Of a stretch of DNA of 64,000 bases, positions 7,853 to 16,324 are shown piece after piece. A program made the position numbers and the translations under genes. How positions within the stretch are numbered: the first letter of the stretch is position 1; every line of letters starts with the position of its first letter. Source of the stretch: an uncultured Spirochaetaceae bacterium (GTDB lineage: Bacteria; Spirochaetota; Spirochaetia; Sphaerochaetales; Sphaerochaetaceae); the NCBI GenBank assembly GCA_944389505.1, contig CALXMP010000005.1:1-64000 (forward strand). The letters run 5' to 3'. The notes below the pieces were generated by a model, which was not told the origin of the DNA, ran no database searches, and saw only the letters and a program-made list of their open reading frames with translations.

Positions 7853-10800
7853 ATGGAAGGCTGGAATCAGAAGGGACGGATGATCATCATCACGGAGAGA
7901 ATCTCCCAGTTCATAAAGGAGCTGAAGGAGAGAAGCATAGCAAGGCGTATTCCGCTCTCCGCTTCCGTATACGTTACCGATGAAAGGCTTCCGCTTAAGG
8001 ATACCATCAATTTAGAGCGCAGGCCGATACAGCCCGGGACTGAATGGGGCAGGAACTGGCGGTCCGGATACTTCCTGCTTGAGGCTGATGTGCCTGATGA
8101 TTTCCCTTGTTCTGATGCCTTCCTTTCAGCAGATCTTGGAGGCGAGGTGCAGATCTATGATGATGAAGGCAATGCTCTTTTCGGCCTGACGGATAGATCT
8201 GCTTTCGATTGCAATTATGTGAAGAGCGAGGAACGGTTTGCAGTCGTTCCTGGTCATTGCAGAATCTATGCAGAAGCTGCTGCCAATAATCTCTTCGGGT
8301 TATCAAGGCGCGAGATGAAGTTCTCAAGGAACATTCCGGAACCTGAAGGGCGGCATATCGGTATATTCCGCTATGCTGACATTGCTATAATCGACAAGAA
8401 GCTCCATGAGCTCTATGTCTCCATGGATGCGCTCTTCGATCTCTATCAGAGTATCGATGGGAATTCGATCAAAGCCGTCAGAATCATATCGTCGCTCTTT
8501 GATGCGATGACAGCATTCTCAAGATCAGGTACGGACGAGGCTTTGGCGATTATAAGGAAGGAGCTGGCAAAACCTGCATCGGCTTCCTTCCTTTCCACTG
8601 CTGTTATAGGCCATGCCCATATCGATACAGGCTGGCTGTGGCCTATTGCGGAGACTCACCGCAAGGTAATGCGTACATTCTCCAGCCAGATTGTGAATCT
8701 GGAGAATTATCCGGAATATATCTTCGGAGCATCATCGCCTCTTCATTATGAATGGGTGAAGACTGAGCAGCCAGAGCTTTACCAGAAGGTGAAGGATGCT
8801 GTGGCTGAGGGACGGTGGGAATTGCTTGGCGGCATGTGGGTAGAACCTGACTGCAACCTTGTATCAGGGGAATCCCTTGTGCGCCAGATACTGGAAGGGA
8901 AGAATTTCTTCAGAAAGGAATTCGGGAAGGATGTGAGAACGTGCTGGATTCCGGATTCCTTCGGATATCCTGCATCCCTTCCGCAGATTCTGGCGAAGTC
9001 CGGCATCCGGTATTTCTCTACGCAGAAGATTTCATGGTCGCTCTCCAACCAGTTCCCGCATGACAGCTTCATATGGGAAGGTGTTGACGGAAGCCAGGTT
9101 GTTGCTCACTTCCTTCCAGAGCATACATACAACTCCTCAGGAAACTTCGGATCGCTTCTGAGAGCGCAGGAGAATTTCCTGGAGAAAGACAGACTGGATG
9201 AATTTGTGACGGCACTTGGCATAGGTGATGGCGGTGGCGGGCCGAAGGCCGAGCATATTGAGAGGATATTGCTTGCCCATGATACCGAAGGTGTTCCCAG
9301 AGCATCGTTCTCATCTGTCGAGGATTTCTTTGACCGCCTTGCAATGTGTGAGGATAAGCTTTCGTATTATAGGGGTGAGCTGTATCTGGAATTCCATCGC
9401 GGCACATACACATCTCAGGCGAGGAACAAGCGTATGAACAGGATGGCAGAGGAGGCTCTGAAGCCTGTTGAGGCTCTGGATGTGTATCGAGGAGGTCTGT
9501 TCAGCAATCAGATAAAGGATGCTCTCCATACCATGCTTGCATTCCAGTTCCATGATATCCTTCCTGGATCAAGCATCGGGGCTGTATACAGGGAGACAGA
9601 GGAAGGATACAAGGCCGTATTCACTGCTTTCTCGGATGCCCTCTCAGGAGCCTTGGACTCATCAGGATGTGGATGCTATGGATTCACCTCATCCTTCGCC
9701 TCTCGGAACAGCCATGGCAGAATGGGCTATTTGACGGTATTCAGCGGAGACGGATACAGACTTCCGCATATCGTTAAGCTTCCAGCCTGTGATGTGCTCC
9801 CGTCTTCCTGCGGTGGACGTGGTATACAGGAATACCAAGGAGAATTGTATATCAATGCAGAATTATCAAGCCAGAATTGGAATATATTCAATCTTGATTA
9901 TTCTGATAAGCTACGGCAGAATCCGGTGCTTGATGCAAGCAATCTTGTACTTGATAACGGCAGGGTCCGCTATGAATTCGATTGCCATGGCCATCTTCTG
10001 AAGGGAATATTCAGGAAGAGCGGCTTCGAATTCACATATTCCGGCATCGGAAATGTCCTTAAGCTCTATGCGGATGAGCCGCATGTATATGATGCCTGGG
10101 ATATTGAGTACTACTATCCGGAGATGGAGTGCTCACCGGTTGAGTGCATCTCCGCATCGCGCAGTGCCGATGGACCTGTCTTCTCTGCGCTGAGATTCTC
10201 TTTCCGGGCAGGAAACTCCCTCATAGAGCAGGATGTCATCCTTCCGAATGATTCAAATGAGATATATTTCAGGACGAAGGTGCAGTGGCATGAGGAGAAG
10301 AAGCTTCTGCGGGTTTCATTCCCATGTGATCCCATGGTTGATTTCTGCACCTCTGACATCCCATACGGAGAGATACATAGAAAGACACATGTCCAGAATG
10401 AATGGGATGCTGCAGCCTTCGAATTCCCTGCGCGTCTTTTTACCGATGTAAGCAACGATAGGGGAGTTGCACTTGCATCCGACTGCAAGTATGGATACAG
10501 CGTCAGGGATGGGCGCATCGGCTTAAGCCTTCTCAGAAGTCCTCTTGATCCCGATCCATACGCTGACCAGGGAGAGCACGAGTTCACATATACTCTCATC
10601 CCCCATGAAACATCGCTTCCAATCAGTCATGTCAGGGAGATTGCTTCCTATCTCTCTTCATCGCATCTTGCAATACTCAGTGAGAACATACCAGACTTTG
10701 CTTCTGCTCCTTCGGGCTATGAGGTTGCAGGCGATCATGTGCATATCACTGCATATAAGATGGCTGAGGATGGGGACGGTGCAGTGCTGAGGCTTGCTGA

Positions 10801-10978
10801 GACCGATGGATGCAGTACGGCTGTGCACATTATCTCCAACCGCCCAGGATACATGCTCTCGGAATGCAATCTGATGGAAGAGAGATTGTCCGATGGCTTT
10901 GCAGATATCTCAGAGCCTATTGCTTTTTCCCCTTATGAGATAAAGACGTTCCGGGAGGTACGCATCCCTAGTGTGTGA
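7853..10978 (+). CDS. Alpha-mannosidase, glycoside hydrolase family 38
   Basis: A 1041-residue retaining alpha-mannosidase that removes alpha-linked mannose from N-glycan fragments or mannosyl-glycosides. The catalytic domain carries the zinc motif GHAHIDTGW (His254, Asp258) and the nucleophile Asp368 in WIPDSFGY. FHDILPGSS further on is also typical of GH38. Beta-sandwich domains follow to the C-terminus. There is no signal peptide, so it probably acts in the cytoplasm on imported oligosaccharides. I chose ATG 7853 because AAGGAGGAG lies just before it; a TTG at 7799 would add 18 residues without family similarity. No mannose transporter is adjacent. Confidence 0.93.
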   Translation: MEGWNQKGRMIIITERISQFIKELKERSIARRIPLSASVYVTDERLPLKDTINLERRPIQPGTEWGRNWRSGYFLLEADVPDDFPCSDAFLSADLGGEVQIYDDEGNALFGLTDRSAFDCNYVKSEERFAVVPGHCRIYAEAAANNLFGLSRREMKFSRNIPEPEGRHIGIFRYADIAIIDKKLHELYVSMDALFDLYQSIDGNSIKAVRIISSLFDAMTAFSRSGTDEALAIIRKELAKPASASFLSTAVIGHAHIDTGWLWPIAETHRKVMRTFSSQIVNLENYPEYIFGASSPLHYEWVKTEQPELYQKVKDAVAEGRWELLGGMWVEPDCNLVSGESLVRQILEGKNFFRKEFGKDVRTCWIPDSFGYPASLPQILAKSGIRYFSTQKISWSLSNQFPHDSFIWEGVDGSQVVAHFLPEHTYNSSGNFGSLLRAQENFLEKDRLDEFVTALGIGDGGGGPKAEHIERILLAHDTEGVPRASFSSVEDFFDRLAMCEDKLSYYRGELYLEFHRGTYTSQARNKRMNRMAEEALKPVEALDVYRGGLFSNQIKDALHTMLAFQFHDILPGSSIGAVYRETEEGYKAVFTAFSDALSGALDSSGCGCYGFTSSFASRNSHGRMGYLTVFSGDGYRLPHIVKLPACDVLPSSCGGRGIQEYQGELYINAELSSQNWNIFNLDYSDKLRQNPVLDASNLVLDNGRVRYEFDCHGHLLKGIFRKSGFEFTYSGIGNVLKLYADEPHVYDAWDIEYYYPEMECSPVECISASRSADGPVFSALRFSFRAGNSLIEQDVILPNDSNEIYFRTKVQWHEEKKLLRVSFPCDPMVDFCTSDIPYGEIHRKTHVQNEWDAAAFEFPARLFTDVSNDRGVALASDCKYGYSVRDGRIGLSLLRSPLDPDPYADQGEHEFTYTLIPHETSLPISHVREIASYLSSSHLAILSENIPDFASAPSGYEVAGDHVHITAYKMAEDGDGAVLRLAETDGCSTAVHIISNRPGYMLSECNLMEERLSDGFADISEPIAFSPYEIKTFREVRIPSV

Positions 10979-11043
10979 TTCTGTCTGGAATCGGTCAATT
11001 TGCTCATATTCTGGAGTGAAATGTTGCGTGTGGCTATATTCTG

Positions 11044-11072
11044 ATTTATCCTAATAATCACATTAGATAAAT
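11044..11072. promoter_or_regulatory. Operator-like dyad upstream of gntR-type gene
   Basis: ATTTATCCTAAT (11044-11055) and ATTAGATAAAT (11062-11072) are inverted repeats with one extra base in the left arm. The dyad ends 16 nt before the start codon and could be an autoregulatory site. Confidence 0.5.
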
Positions 11073-11088
11073 TGCATCAGGAACACAC

Positions 11089-11802
11089 ATGGACGAAGAG
11101 AAAGAACTGCTTTACGAGGATTACGGGATAAGCGCAGAGAATAAGCTGATGAAGGATCTTCTCGCATTCATCAGGGAGAACAACCTGAAGTCGGGCGATA
11201 AGCTGCCTCCTATCAGAGTGCTATCTGAGCACTTTAACACAACACAGAGCCAGATGCGTACGGCATTGCTCCGGCTTGAGGCTCTGGGGGTGCTGATGAT
11301 CCAGCCGAGAAGCGGATGCTATGTGAAGAATATAAGCCTGGATTCAATGCTCCAGACGTTCTGCCTGCTTTTTGAGACCGCAATGACCAATGAGATGTCT
11401 CTTATAGAGTTATATGATCTGAAAACGGCCATTGAATCGACAATCGCGAAGCAGGTTGCCCTGATCAGGACAGAGGGAGAGCTTCTGTCTATAAAGAGCA
11501 TCCTTCAGCAGCAGGAAGAGGCTGCGGATCGTGATGAGAGGGTCGCTCTTGATGAGAAATTCCACCTTCATCTTGCTCAGATAAGCCGCAATCCATTCTT
11601 CTATGCCATCCTTTCAGCTATACAGTCCATACTCCGCAATGCCCGTCGGGAATATCCCGATTACGACGATATGTATGAGCAGATTGTTTCCGATCACAAC
11701 AAGATATATATCGCAATAAAGGAAAGGAACGAGAATGATGCGTACTACTACGCAAGCATCCATTCGAACCGCAGGAAGGATCGTCTTCTGAGTTACTGCT
11801 AG
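11089..11802 (+). CDS. GntR-family transcriptional regulator, FadR (FCD) subfamily
   Basis: A 237-residue regulator. The N-terminal winged helix-turn-helix spans about residues 18-85 (KLPPIRVLSEHFNTTQSQM, then LRLEALGVL and the wing QPRSGCYV). The C-terminal all-helical FCD ligand domain has the metal-binding pattern Asp...EKFHLHLAQ...NPFF and ends with SDHNKIYIAIKER and HSNRRK. FCD regulators usually sense small carboxylates. It sits directly upstream of the carboxylate cluster, and an ACTGG-N4-CCAGT inverted repeat lies in the promoter that follows it. Confidence 0.9.
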   Translation: MDEEKELLYEDYGISAENKLMKDLLAFIRENNLKSGDKLPPIRVLSEHFNTTQSQMRTALLRLEALGVLMIQPRSGCYVKNISLDSMLQTFCLLFETAMTNEMSLIELYDLKTAIESTIAKQVALIRTEGELLSIKSILQQQEEAADRDERVALDEKFHLHLAQISRNPFFYAILSAIQSILRNARREYPDYDDMYEQIVSDHNKIYIAIKERNENDAYYYASIHSNRRKDRLLSYC

Positions 11803-11808
11803 ATTTTC

Positions 11809-11836
11809 TTGACAACTGGTTTTCCAGTGATACACT
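11809..11836 (+). promoter_or_regulatory. Promoter with embedded GntR-like operator, driving the aldolase gene
   Basis: TTGACA (11809-11814), a 16-nt spacer and TACACT (11831-11836). The spacer contains the perfect inverted repeat ACTGG-TTTT-CCAGT (11815-11828), a shape used by FadR-subfamily repressors. Repression by the upstream FCD regulator is an inference. Confidence 0.6.
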
Positions 11837-11872
11837 TAACTCATAATCTGATAATCAGTGTGAATCAATATT

Positions 11873-11887
11873 CAATAGAGGTTCGCT
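11873..11887. promoter_or_regulatory. 15-bp element shared with the tctC promoter region, copy 1
   Basis: CAATAGAGGTTCGCT occurs here and, as the exact reverse complement, at 17748-17762. Both copies lie in the untranslated region of a gene of the same cluster, 30 to 80 nt before the start codon. Confidence 0.75.
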
Positions 11888-11951
11888 GCCAAGATTCCAC
11901 TGTGTATCGGATTTGTCTTGCTGACTTGTATCAGCTGAGGAGAACCTGAAA

Positions 11952-12734
11952 ATGCTTGAGAAGAACTACAATCCAATAAAACACGGTATAAAGGAAGGAA
12001 AGAAATTCATTGCTGCCTGGTGCCAGGCTGCAAGCAATATCACGGCAGAGGTCCTTGCCGATAGCGGCATGGATATCCTCATGGTTGACTGTGAGCATGC
12101 ACCGAGCGGATTCGAGACGCTTATAAGCCAGGAGCAGGCGATGAATGGCTACAAGGCAGTTCCATTTGCACGCGCACCATGGAATGACTTCGTGCAGATC
12201 AAGAAGCTGCTCGATACCGGCATGTATGGAATCCTTGTACCATATGTCGAGACGAAGGAAGAGGCTGAGAAGGCCGTTGCAGCAGTGAAGTATCCTCCAT
12301 TCGGAGTAAGGGGTGTAGCAGGATCCACAAGGGCTGCCCATTTTGGCAATAACAGTCTTGGCTATTTCACGAAAGCTAATGACGAGGTGATGGTATTCAT
12401 CGCAATCGAGAGCCAGAAAGGCATAGATAATCTCGATGGAATCCTTTCGGTAGAAGGTCTTGATGGCGTTTTCGTCGGTCCTGTTGATCTTGCTACCAAC
12501 CTCGGCCATCTCGGCAATCCTAACTTCCCCGATGTGCAGGAAGCAATAAGCGCAGTGGAGAAGAAGGTCCTTGATTCCGGTAAGGTTCTCATGGCCCTCG
12601 GCGGAGACTGGGAAGGAACGAAGAAGAAGCTCGATGCAGGTGCCCAGATTGTTATCGCGATGAGCGATACGACAAGCCTTGGAAGCATGGCCCGTGAGAA
12701 TGTGAAGAAGTTCAGGGAGTACTGCGGGGAGTAA
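11952..12734 (+). CDS. HpcH/HpaI-family class II aldolase (first copy)
   Basis: A 260-residue metal-dependent pyruvate aldolase, relative of HpaI, RhmA and GarL, cleaving a 2-keto-3-deoxy (or 4-hydroxy-2-keto) acid to pyruvate plus an aldehyde. The hallmark DCEHAPSGFETL places Glu48-His49 at the general-base position; a metal-ligand Glu lies in FIAIESQKG and the Asp in FVGPVDLATNLG. The AGGAG at 11938-11942 sets the start. A second, divergent member lies at 20864-21646, so the pathway may need two retro-aldol steps or handle two substrates. Terminated at 12744. Confidence 0.92.
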   Translation: MLEKNYNPIKHGIKEGKKFIAAWCQAASNITAEVLADSGMDILMVDCEHAPSGFETLISQEQAMNGYKAVPFARAPWNDFVQIKKLLDTGMYGILVPYVETKEEAEKAVAAVKYPPFGVRGVAGSTRAAHFGNNSLGYFTKANDEVMVFIAIESQKGIDNLDGILSVEGLDGVFVGPVDLATNLGHLGNPNFPDVQEAISAVEKKVLDSGKVLMALGGDWEGTKKKLDAGAQIVIAMSDTTSLGSMARENVKKFREYCGE

Positions 12735-12743
12735 TGCAGCATG

Positions 12744-12776
12744 GAGAGAGGGCAGAAGGGCTTTCTGCTCTCTTTT
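12744..12776 (+). terminator. Terminator after the first aldolase
   Basis: AGAGAGGGCAGAA pairs with TTTCTGCTCTCT with a small bulge, followed by TTTT. Confidence 0.78.
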
Positions 12777-12848
12777 CCGTATTTCTGCATGGTTTTCGAT
12801 GCATTCTGCTGATATTCCCGATGCAGGATTCTTCTTGGATATTGCTAC

Positions 12849-12897
12849 ATGTTCACATTGCTTACAAATAGCATGTTTGCAAATGTAATTTGAACAT
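12849..12897. promoter_or_regulatory. Operator-like dyad cluster upstream of the kinase-enolase operon
   Basis: ATGTTCA (12849-12855) and TGAACAT (12891-12897) are an inverted pair, with TTTGCAAA palindromic between them and TTACAAAT repeated at 12862 and 12901. The spread-out arrangement suggests two or more regulator sites. The regulator is unknown; TTTGCA also features in the dyad near the CdaR-type gene. Confidence 0.45.
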
Positions 12898-12971
12898 ATG
12901 TTACAAATTATTCCAATTGTTGCGACCCCGATGAGCATCTAATCTTAAGGAGGGATCTTATCAGGAGAACA

Positions 12972-13982
12972 ATGATTATGGATATCAGCAGAGAGGACGT
13001 TCTTGAGGAGTATCTCGAGGAACGTGGGTTGGTCGGAAAGGGTGATGGCCATAAGATCAGATACCTTTCCGGAGGTGTTTCAGGCACTGTAGCGTTTGTG
13101 GAACGGAGTGATTCATTTCCACTTATTGTGAAGGAGGCATTGCAGAAGCTTAAGACGAAAGCGGATTGGGAGTGCGATCCTGGACGTATGGAGACAGAGG
13201 CTGAGGCGAATGAGGTCTATCATGAGATAGATCCGGAGTCAGCCCCTAAGGTCCTTTTCTATGATAAGGAGAACCATATCTACGTCAGGGAGGCTCTTCC
13301 GGAGTCATGGAGGATGTGGAAGGATGATCTTATGTCCGGCTGCCTCGATTTCAATATCGCGGCAAAGTCGGTGAAGACGCTTCTGGAAGTCCATGAGAAG
13401 AGCTCTTCATCCAAGGAAATCAGGGCAAAGTTCGCATCGAAGGATGTCTTCGATAACCTGAGGATCGATCCGTATATCCGCTATACAGTGAAAAAGTATC
13501 CAGGGCTGGCTAATCGTGCTGAGAGCGTTATCGCGCTCCTGCTTGGTTCTTCCATCGCATTGGTCCACGGGGATTATAGCCCGAAGAACATAATGACGGA
13601 TGGAAAGCAGATCGCGGTTCTGGATTTCGAGGTCGCTCACTATGGGCATCCTGCGTTCGATCTCGCATTCTTCTTCAACCACTTCATACTGAAGGCGGTG
13701 AAGTTCGCGGAATACGGGAATGCCTATCTTGCGATGATGATGTACATGAAGGAGCTTTACTTCTCTTCTATGTCATATATGGACCGTGATGAGCTGGAGC
13801 GTAACGTCATGGAGGTGCTTCCGTTCCTCATGCTCGCCAGGGTCGATGGGAAATCTCCGGTGGAGTATCTCTCATCCGACGAGAAGAAGAAGGAAAGGGT
13901 AAGGAATATGGCTTTAGCGCTGCTGCTTGAGAGCAGACCTTCCTTCAAGGACATTATTTCAGCATACAACAAGGAGAATTGA
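12972..13982 (+). CDS. APH-fold small-molecule kinase
   Basis: A 336-residue phosphotransferase of the aminoglycoside/choline/methylthioribose kinase superfamily. The catalytic loop is HGDYSPKN (199-206, Asp201 as base, Asn206) and the metal-binding motif DFE at 218-220 replaces DFG/DWE. The N-lobe has a glycine-rich loop in LSGGVSGTVAF. AGGAGA at 12963 sets the start. It ends two bases before the enolase-like gene and shares its ribosome site, so the two products are made together. Phosphorylation of a hydroxy acid such as glycerate is a reasonable guess, given the neighbours; a drug-resistance role is unlikely. Confidence 0.85.
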   Translation: MIMDISREDVLEEYLEERGLVGKGDGHKIRYLSGGVSGTVAFVERSDSFPLIVKEALQKLKTKADWECDPGRMETEAEANEVYHEIDPESAPKVLFYDKENHIYVREALPESWRMWKDDLMSGCLDFNIAAKSVKTLLEVHEKSSSSKEIRAKFASKDVFDNLRIDPYIRYTVKKYPGLANRAESVIALLLGSSIALVHGDYSPKNIMTDGKQIAVLDFEVAHYGHPAFDLAFFFNHFILKAVKFAEYGNAYLAMMMYMKELYFSSMSYMDRDELERNVMEVLPFLMLARVDGKSPVEYLSSDEKKKERVRNMALALLLESRPSFKDIISAYNKEN

Positions 13983-13984
13983 AT

Positions 13985-15274
13985 ATGAGAATCAGTGATA
14001 TCAAAGCAAGACAGGTATTCGATAGCCGTGCGAATGCGACCGTTGAAGTGGATGTCATTCTTGCGGATGGCAGTGTCGGGCGTGGAACCGTCCCTTCTGG
14101 CGCATCAACAGGTATATATGAGGTTCTTGAGCTTCGTGATGGAGGCAAGGAACTTGGCGGAAAGAGCGTAAGGAAGGCAATCGGCAATGTCCTGAATGAG
14201 ATTGCTCCGCGCATCATCGGCCTTGATGCTGAGGATCAGAGGGGCATCGACCAGCTGATGATTGAGCTTGATGGAACGGAGAACAAGAGCAGGCTTGGCG
14301 CTAATGCGATTCTTGGAGTATCGATGGCTGTCGCCAGGGCATCTGCAGCATCCAGGCGCGTTCCCCTCTTTAGATATCTTGGAGGGACGAATGCACGCAC
14401 AATCCCAGTCCCAATGATCCAGATCATAGGCGGAGGAGCCCATGCACTGCATTCAATCGATGTGCAGGATTTCCTCGTGATTCCTCTCTCTTTTGGAACA
14501 TTCTGGGAAGGCTTCGAGGCTGTCGTCAATGTATACAATGCCACCAAGAAGATCTTCATGGAGCTTGGGCGTCCTACTGCGATTGCCGATGAGGGCGGAT
14601 TCTGGCCTTCATCATTCAAGACCAATGAGGAAGGTCTTGAGATCCTTACAGAGGGAATCAGGAGAGCTGGATACGAGCCGGGAGTGGATCTTGGTATCGC
14701 GCTGGATATCGCATCGAGCGAATTCTACGATAAGGAAAAGAAGAAGTACATCTTCCATCTTGAGAACAAGGAGTTCTCGACATCGGAGTTCGTCGATCTC
14801 CTCTGCTCGTGGGTGGACAAGTATCCAATCGTTTCGATTGAGGATGGTACCAGTGAGCTTGACTGGGAAGGCTCCGTGCTTATAACGGAGAAGCTCGGCG
14901 GAAGGATACAGCTTATAGGCGATGACCTCTTCACCACGAACATAGAGAGAATCAGGAACGGCGTTAAGCTCGGTGCGCTGAATGCAGTGCTTATCAAGAT
15001 GAACCAGATCGGTACCATCACTGAGACGATGGATGCAATCGAATTCACAAAGAACAGTGGATACCTTCCTGTTGTAAGCGCACGCAGCGGCGAGACAGAG
15101 GATGACACGATAGTCCATCTTGCGATCGCAACGAACGCAGGTCAGCTGAAGGTTGGTTCCGTTGCAAGGACTGAGCGTGCCGTCAAATGGAATGAGGCAA
15201 TAAGGATGGAAGAGCTGCTTGGCAGGGATGGAGTTTATCCCGGCAAGGCAATCTTCGATCAGATAAGGAAATAA
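13985..15274 (+). CDS. Enolase paralogue with altered active site
   Basis: A 429-residue member of the enolase (phosphopyruvate hydratase) family proper, full length. The metal ligands are kept: Asp241, Glu286 and Asp313. So are the bases and phosphate-binding residues: Glu203 in DEGGF, Lys338 in IKMNQIGT, Arg367-Ser368 and Lys389. Two catalytic-pocket positions differ from canonical enolases: the SHRSGETED motif is SARSGETED (His to Ala366) and QEF is QDF (Glu to Asp162). This argues for a changed substrate rather than glycolysis. ATG 13985 has AAGGAG 8 nt upstream; the TTG at 13979 is too close. It is in an operon with the kinase and the UroD-like gene. Confidence 0.85.
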   Translation: MRISDIKARQVFDSRANATVEVDVILADGSVGRGTVPSGASTGIYEVLELRDGGKELGGKSVRKAIGNVLNEIAPRIIGLDAEDQRGIDQLMIELDGTENKSRLGANAILGVSMAVARASAASRRVPLFRYLGGTNARTIPVPMIQIIGGGAHALHSIDVQDFLVIPLSFGTFWEGFEAVVNVYNATKKIFMELGRPTAIADEGGFWPSSFKTNEEGLEILTEGIRRAGYEPGVDLGIALDIASSEFYDKEKKKYIFHLENKEFSTSEFVDLLCSWVDKYPIVSIEDGTSELDWEGSVLITEKLGGRIQLIGDDLFTTNIERIRNGVKLGALNAVLIKMNQIGTITETMDAIEFTKNSGYLPVVSARSGETEDDTIVHLAIATNAGQLKVGSVARTERAVKWNEAIRMEELLGRDGVYPGKAIFDQIRK

Positions 15275-15293
15275 GAATAGGAGATAGTGGGGG

Positions 15294-16322
15294 ATGCAGA
15301 AGATTCCGTTCATGAGTTCACGTGAGAGATTCATGGCCGCATTGTTCAGGAAGCCATTTGATGTCTATCCTGCAGCAAGCATAACGAGCACCGTGAACAG
15401 CGAGGCTATGGAGAAGACCAGATGCTTCCTTCCTGCCGCTCATTGCAAGGCTTTCGATATGGCTATGCTCTCATCGTTCGTCCATGATGAATACGGCTTC
15501 GACTCTGTCTCCCCATACTTCTCACTTCATATTGAGGCCTCTCTCTTCGGATGTAATGTATCATGGGGAGACCAGAACTCAATGCCACGGATCCTATCAT
15601 CCCCTGAGCCGGGGCTGGAGGATCTTGCTGTTTCCGACGATTTTTTCCAGCAGGGAGCTGCTAAGGAGCTGCTCTCTGCTATCCGGGGTCTTGCAAAGCG
15701 CTACCAGGGAAAGGTTGCAATCATAGGGAAGGTAGTCGGACCATGGACGCTGATGTATCACCTGTATGGGGTTGAGAATGTCATCCTCGATTCGATAATC
15801 TCCCCTGATAGGATCAAGTCGATACTTGAGCTCCTGACCGATGAGGCCGTGCGTTTTGCCCGCCTTCAGTTCTCAGAGGGCGCTGATGCAGTGGTATGGG
15901 CCGACCACGTAACGGAGGATCTTGTAAGCAAAGGCATGTATGAAAGGATGCTTCTTCCGTTCCATAGAAAGGCAGTGGAGATGCTTGGCCCTGATCATCC
16001 ACTGATCCTCCATGTCTGCGGCAATGTGGAATCCAAATTCCCCCTTTTCAGGGATGCCGGATTCAGGGCTTTCCATGCCGATAGCAGGAACTCCATAGCC
16101 AGTCTTGCGTCAGAGAAGGGTGGAATGGCGCTTGCCGGAGCTGTTAACAATCCCAAGACGCTTCTGAGCCTTACTCCGGGATACGTCAAGTCGGAGGTGA
16201 TGGGGAATATCAGCGATGGGGTGGATATAATCAGTCCCGAATGCGCGATACCAACAAGAGTGCCGGGAAGGAACCTCACGGCACTGGCTGAAGCGGCCCA
16301 TTCAATCCGATACCGCGGGTGA
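15294..16322 (+). CDS. UroD/MtaA-family protein (methylcobamide methyltransferase-like)
   Basis: A 342-residue member of the uroporphyrinogen decarboxylase superfamily. It carries the zinc motif of the methyltransferase branch: HVC at 240-242 (His240, Cys242) and Cys317 in SPECAIPTRVPG, giving H-X-C-X74-C as in MtaA/MtbA. True heme-pathway HemE lacks these ligands. No corrinoid protein or corrinoid methyltransferase is encoded nearby. It follows the enolase-like gene by 19 nt and is probably in the same operon, ending only two bases before the convergent regulator gene. A methyl- or C1-transfer step on the imported carboxylate is possible but unproven. Confidence 0.82.
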   Translation: MQKIPFMSSRERFMAALFRKPFDVYPAASITSTVNSEAMEKTRCFLPAAHCKAFDMAMLSSFVHDEYGFDSVSPYFSLHIEASLFGCNVSWGDQNSMPRILSSPEPGLEDLAVSDDFFQQGAAKELLSAIRGLAKRYQGKVAIIGKVVGPWTLMYHLYGVENVILDSIISPDRIKSILELLTDEAVRFARLQFSEGADAVVWADHVTEDLVSKGMYERMLLPFHRKAVEMLGPDHPLILHVCGNVESKFPLFRDAGFRAFHADSRNSIASLASEKGGMALAGAVNNPKTLLSLTPGYVKSEVMGNISDGVDIISPECAIPTRVPGRNLTALAEAAHSIRYRG

Positions 16323-16324
16323 GA

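Noticed and set aside
12972-13982. Aminoglycoside-resistance kinase
   Set aside because: The APH fold is shared by many metabolic kinases, and the operon with an enolase paralogue argues for a metabolic substrate.
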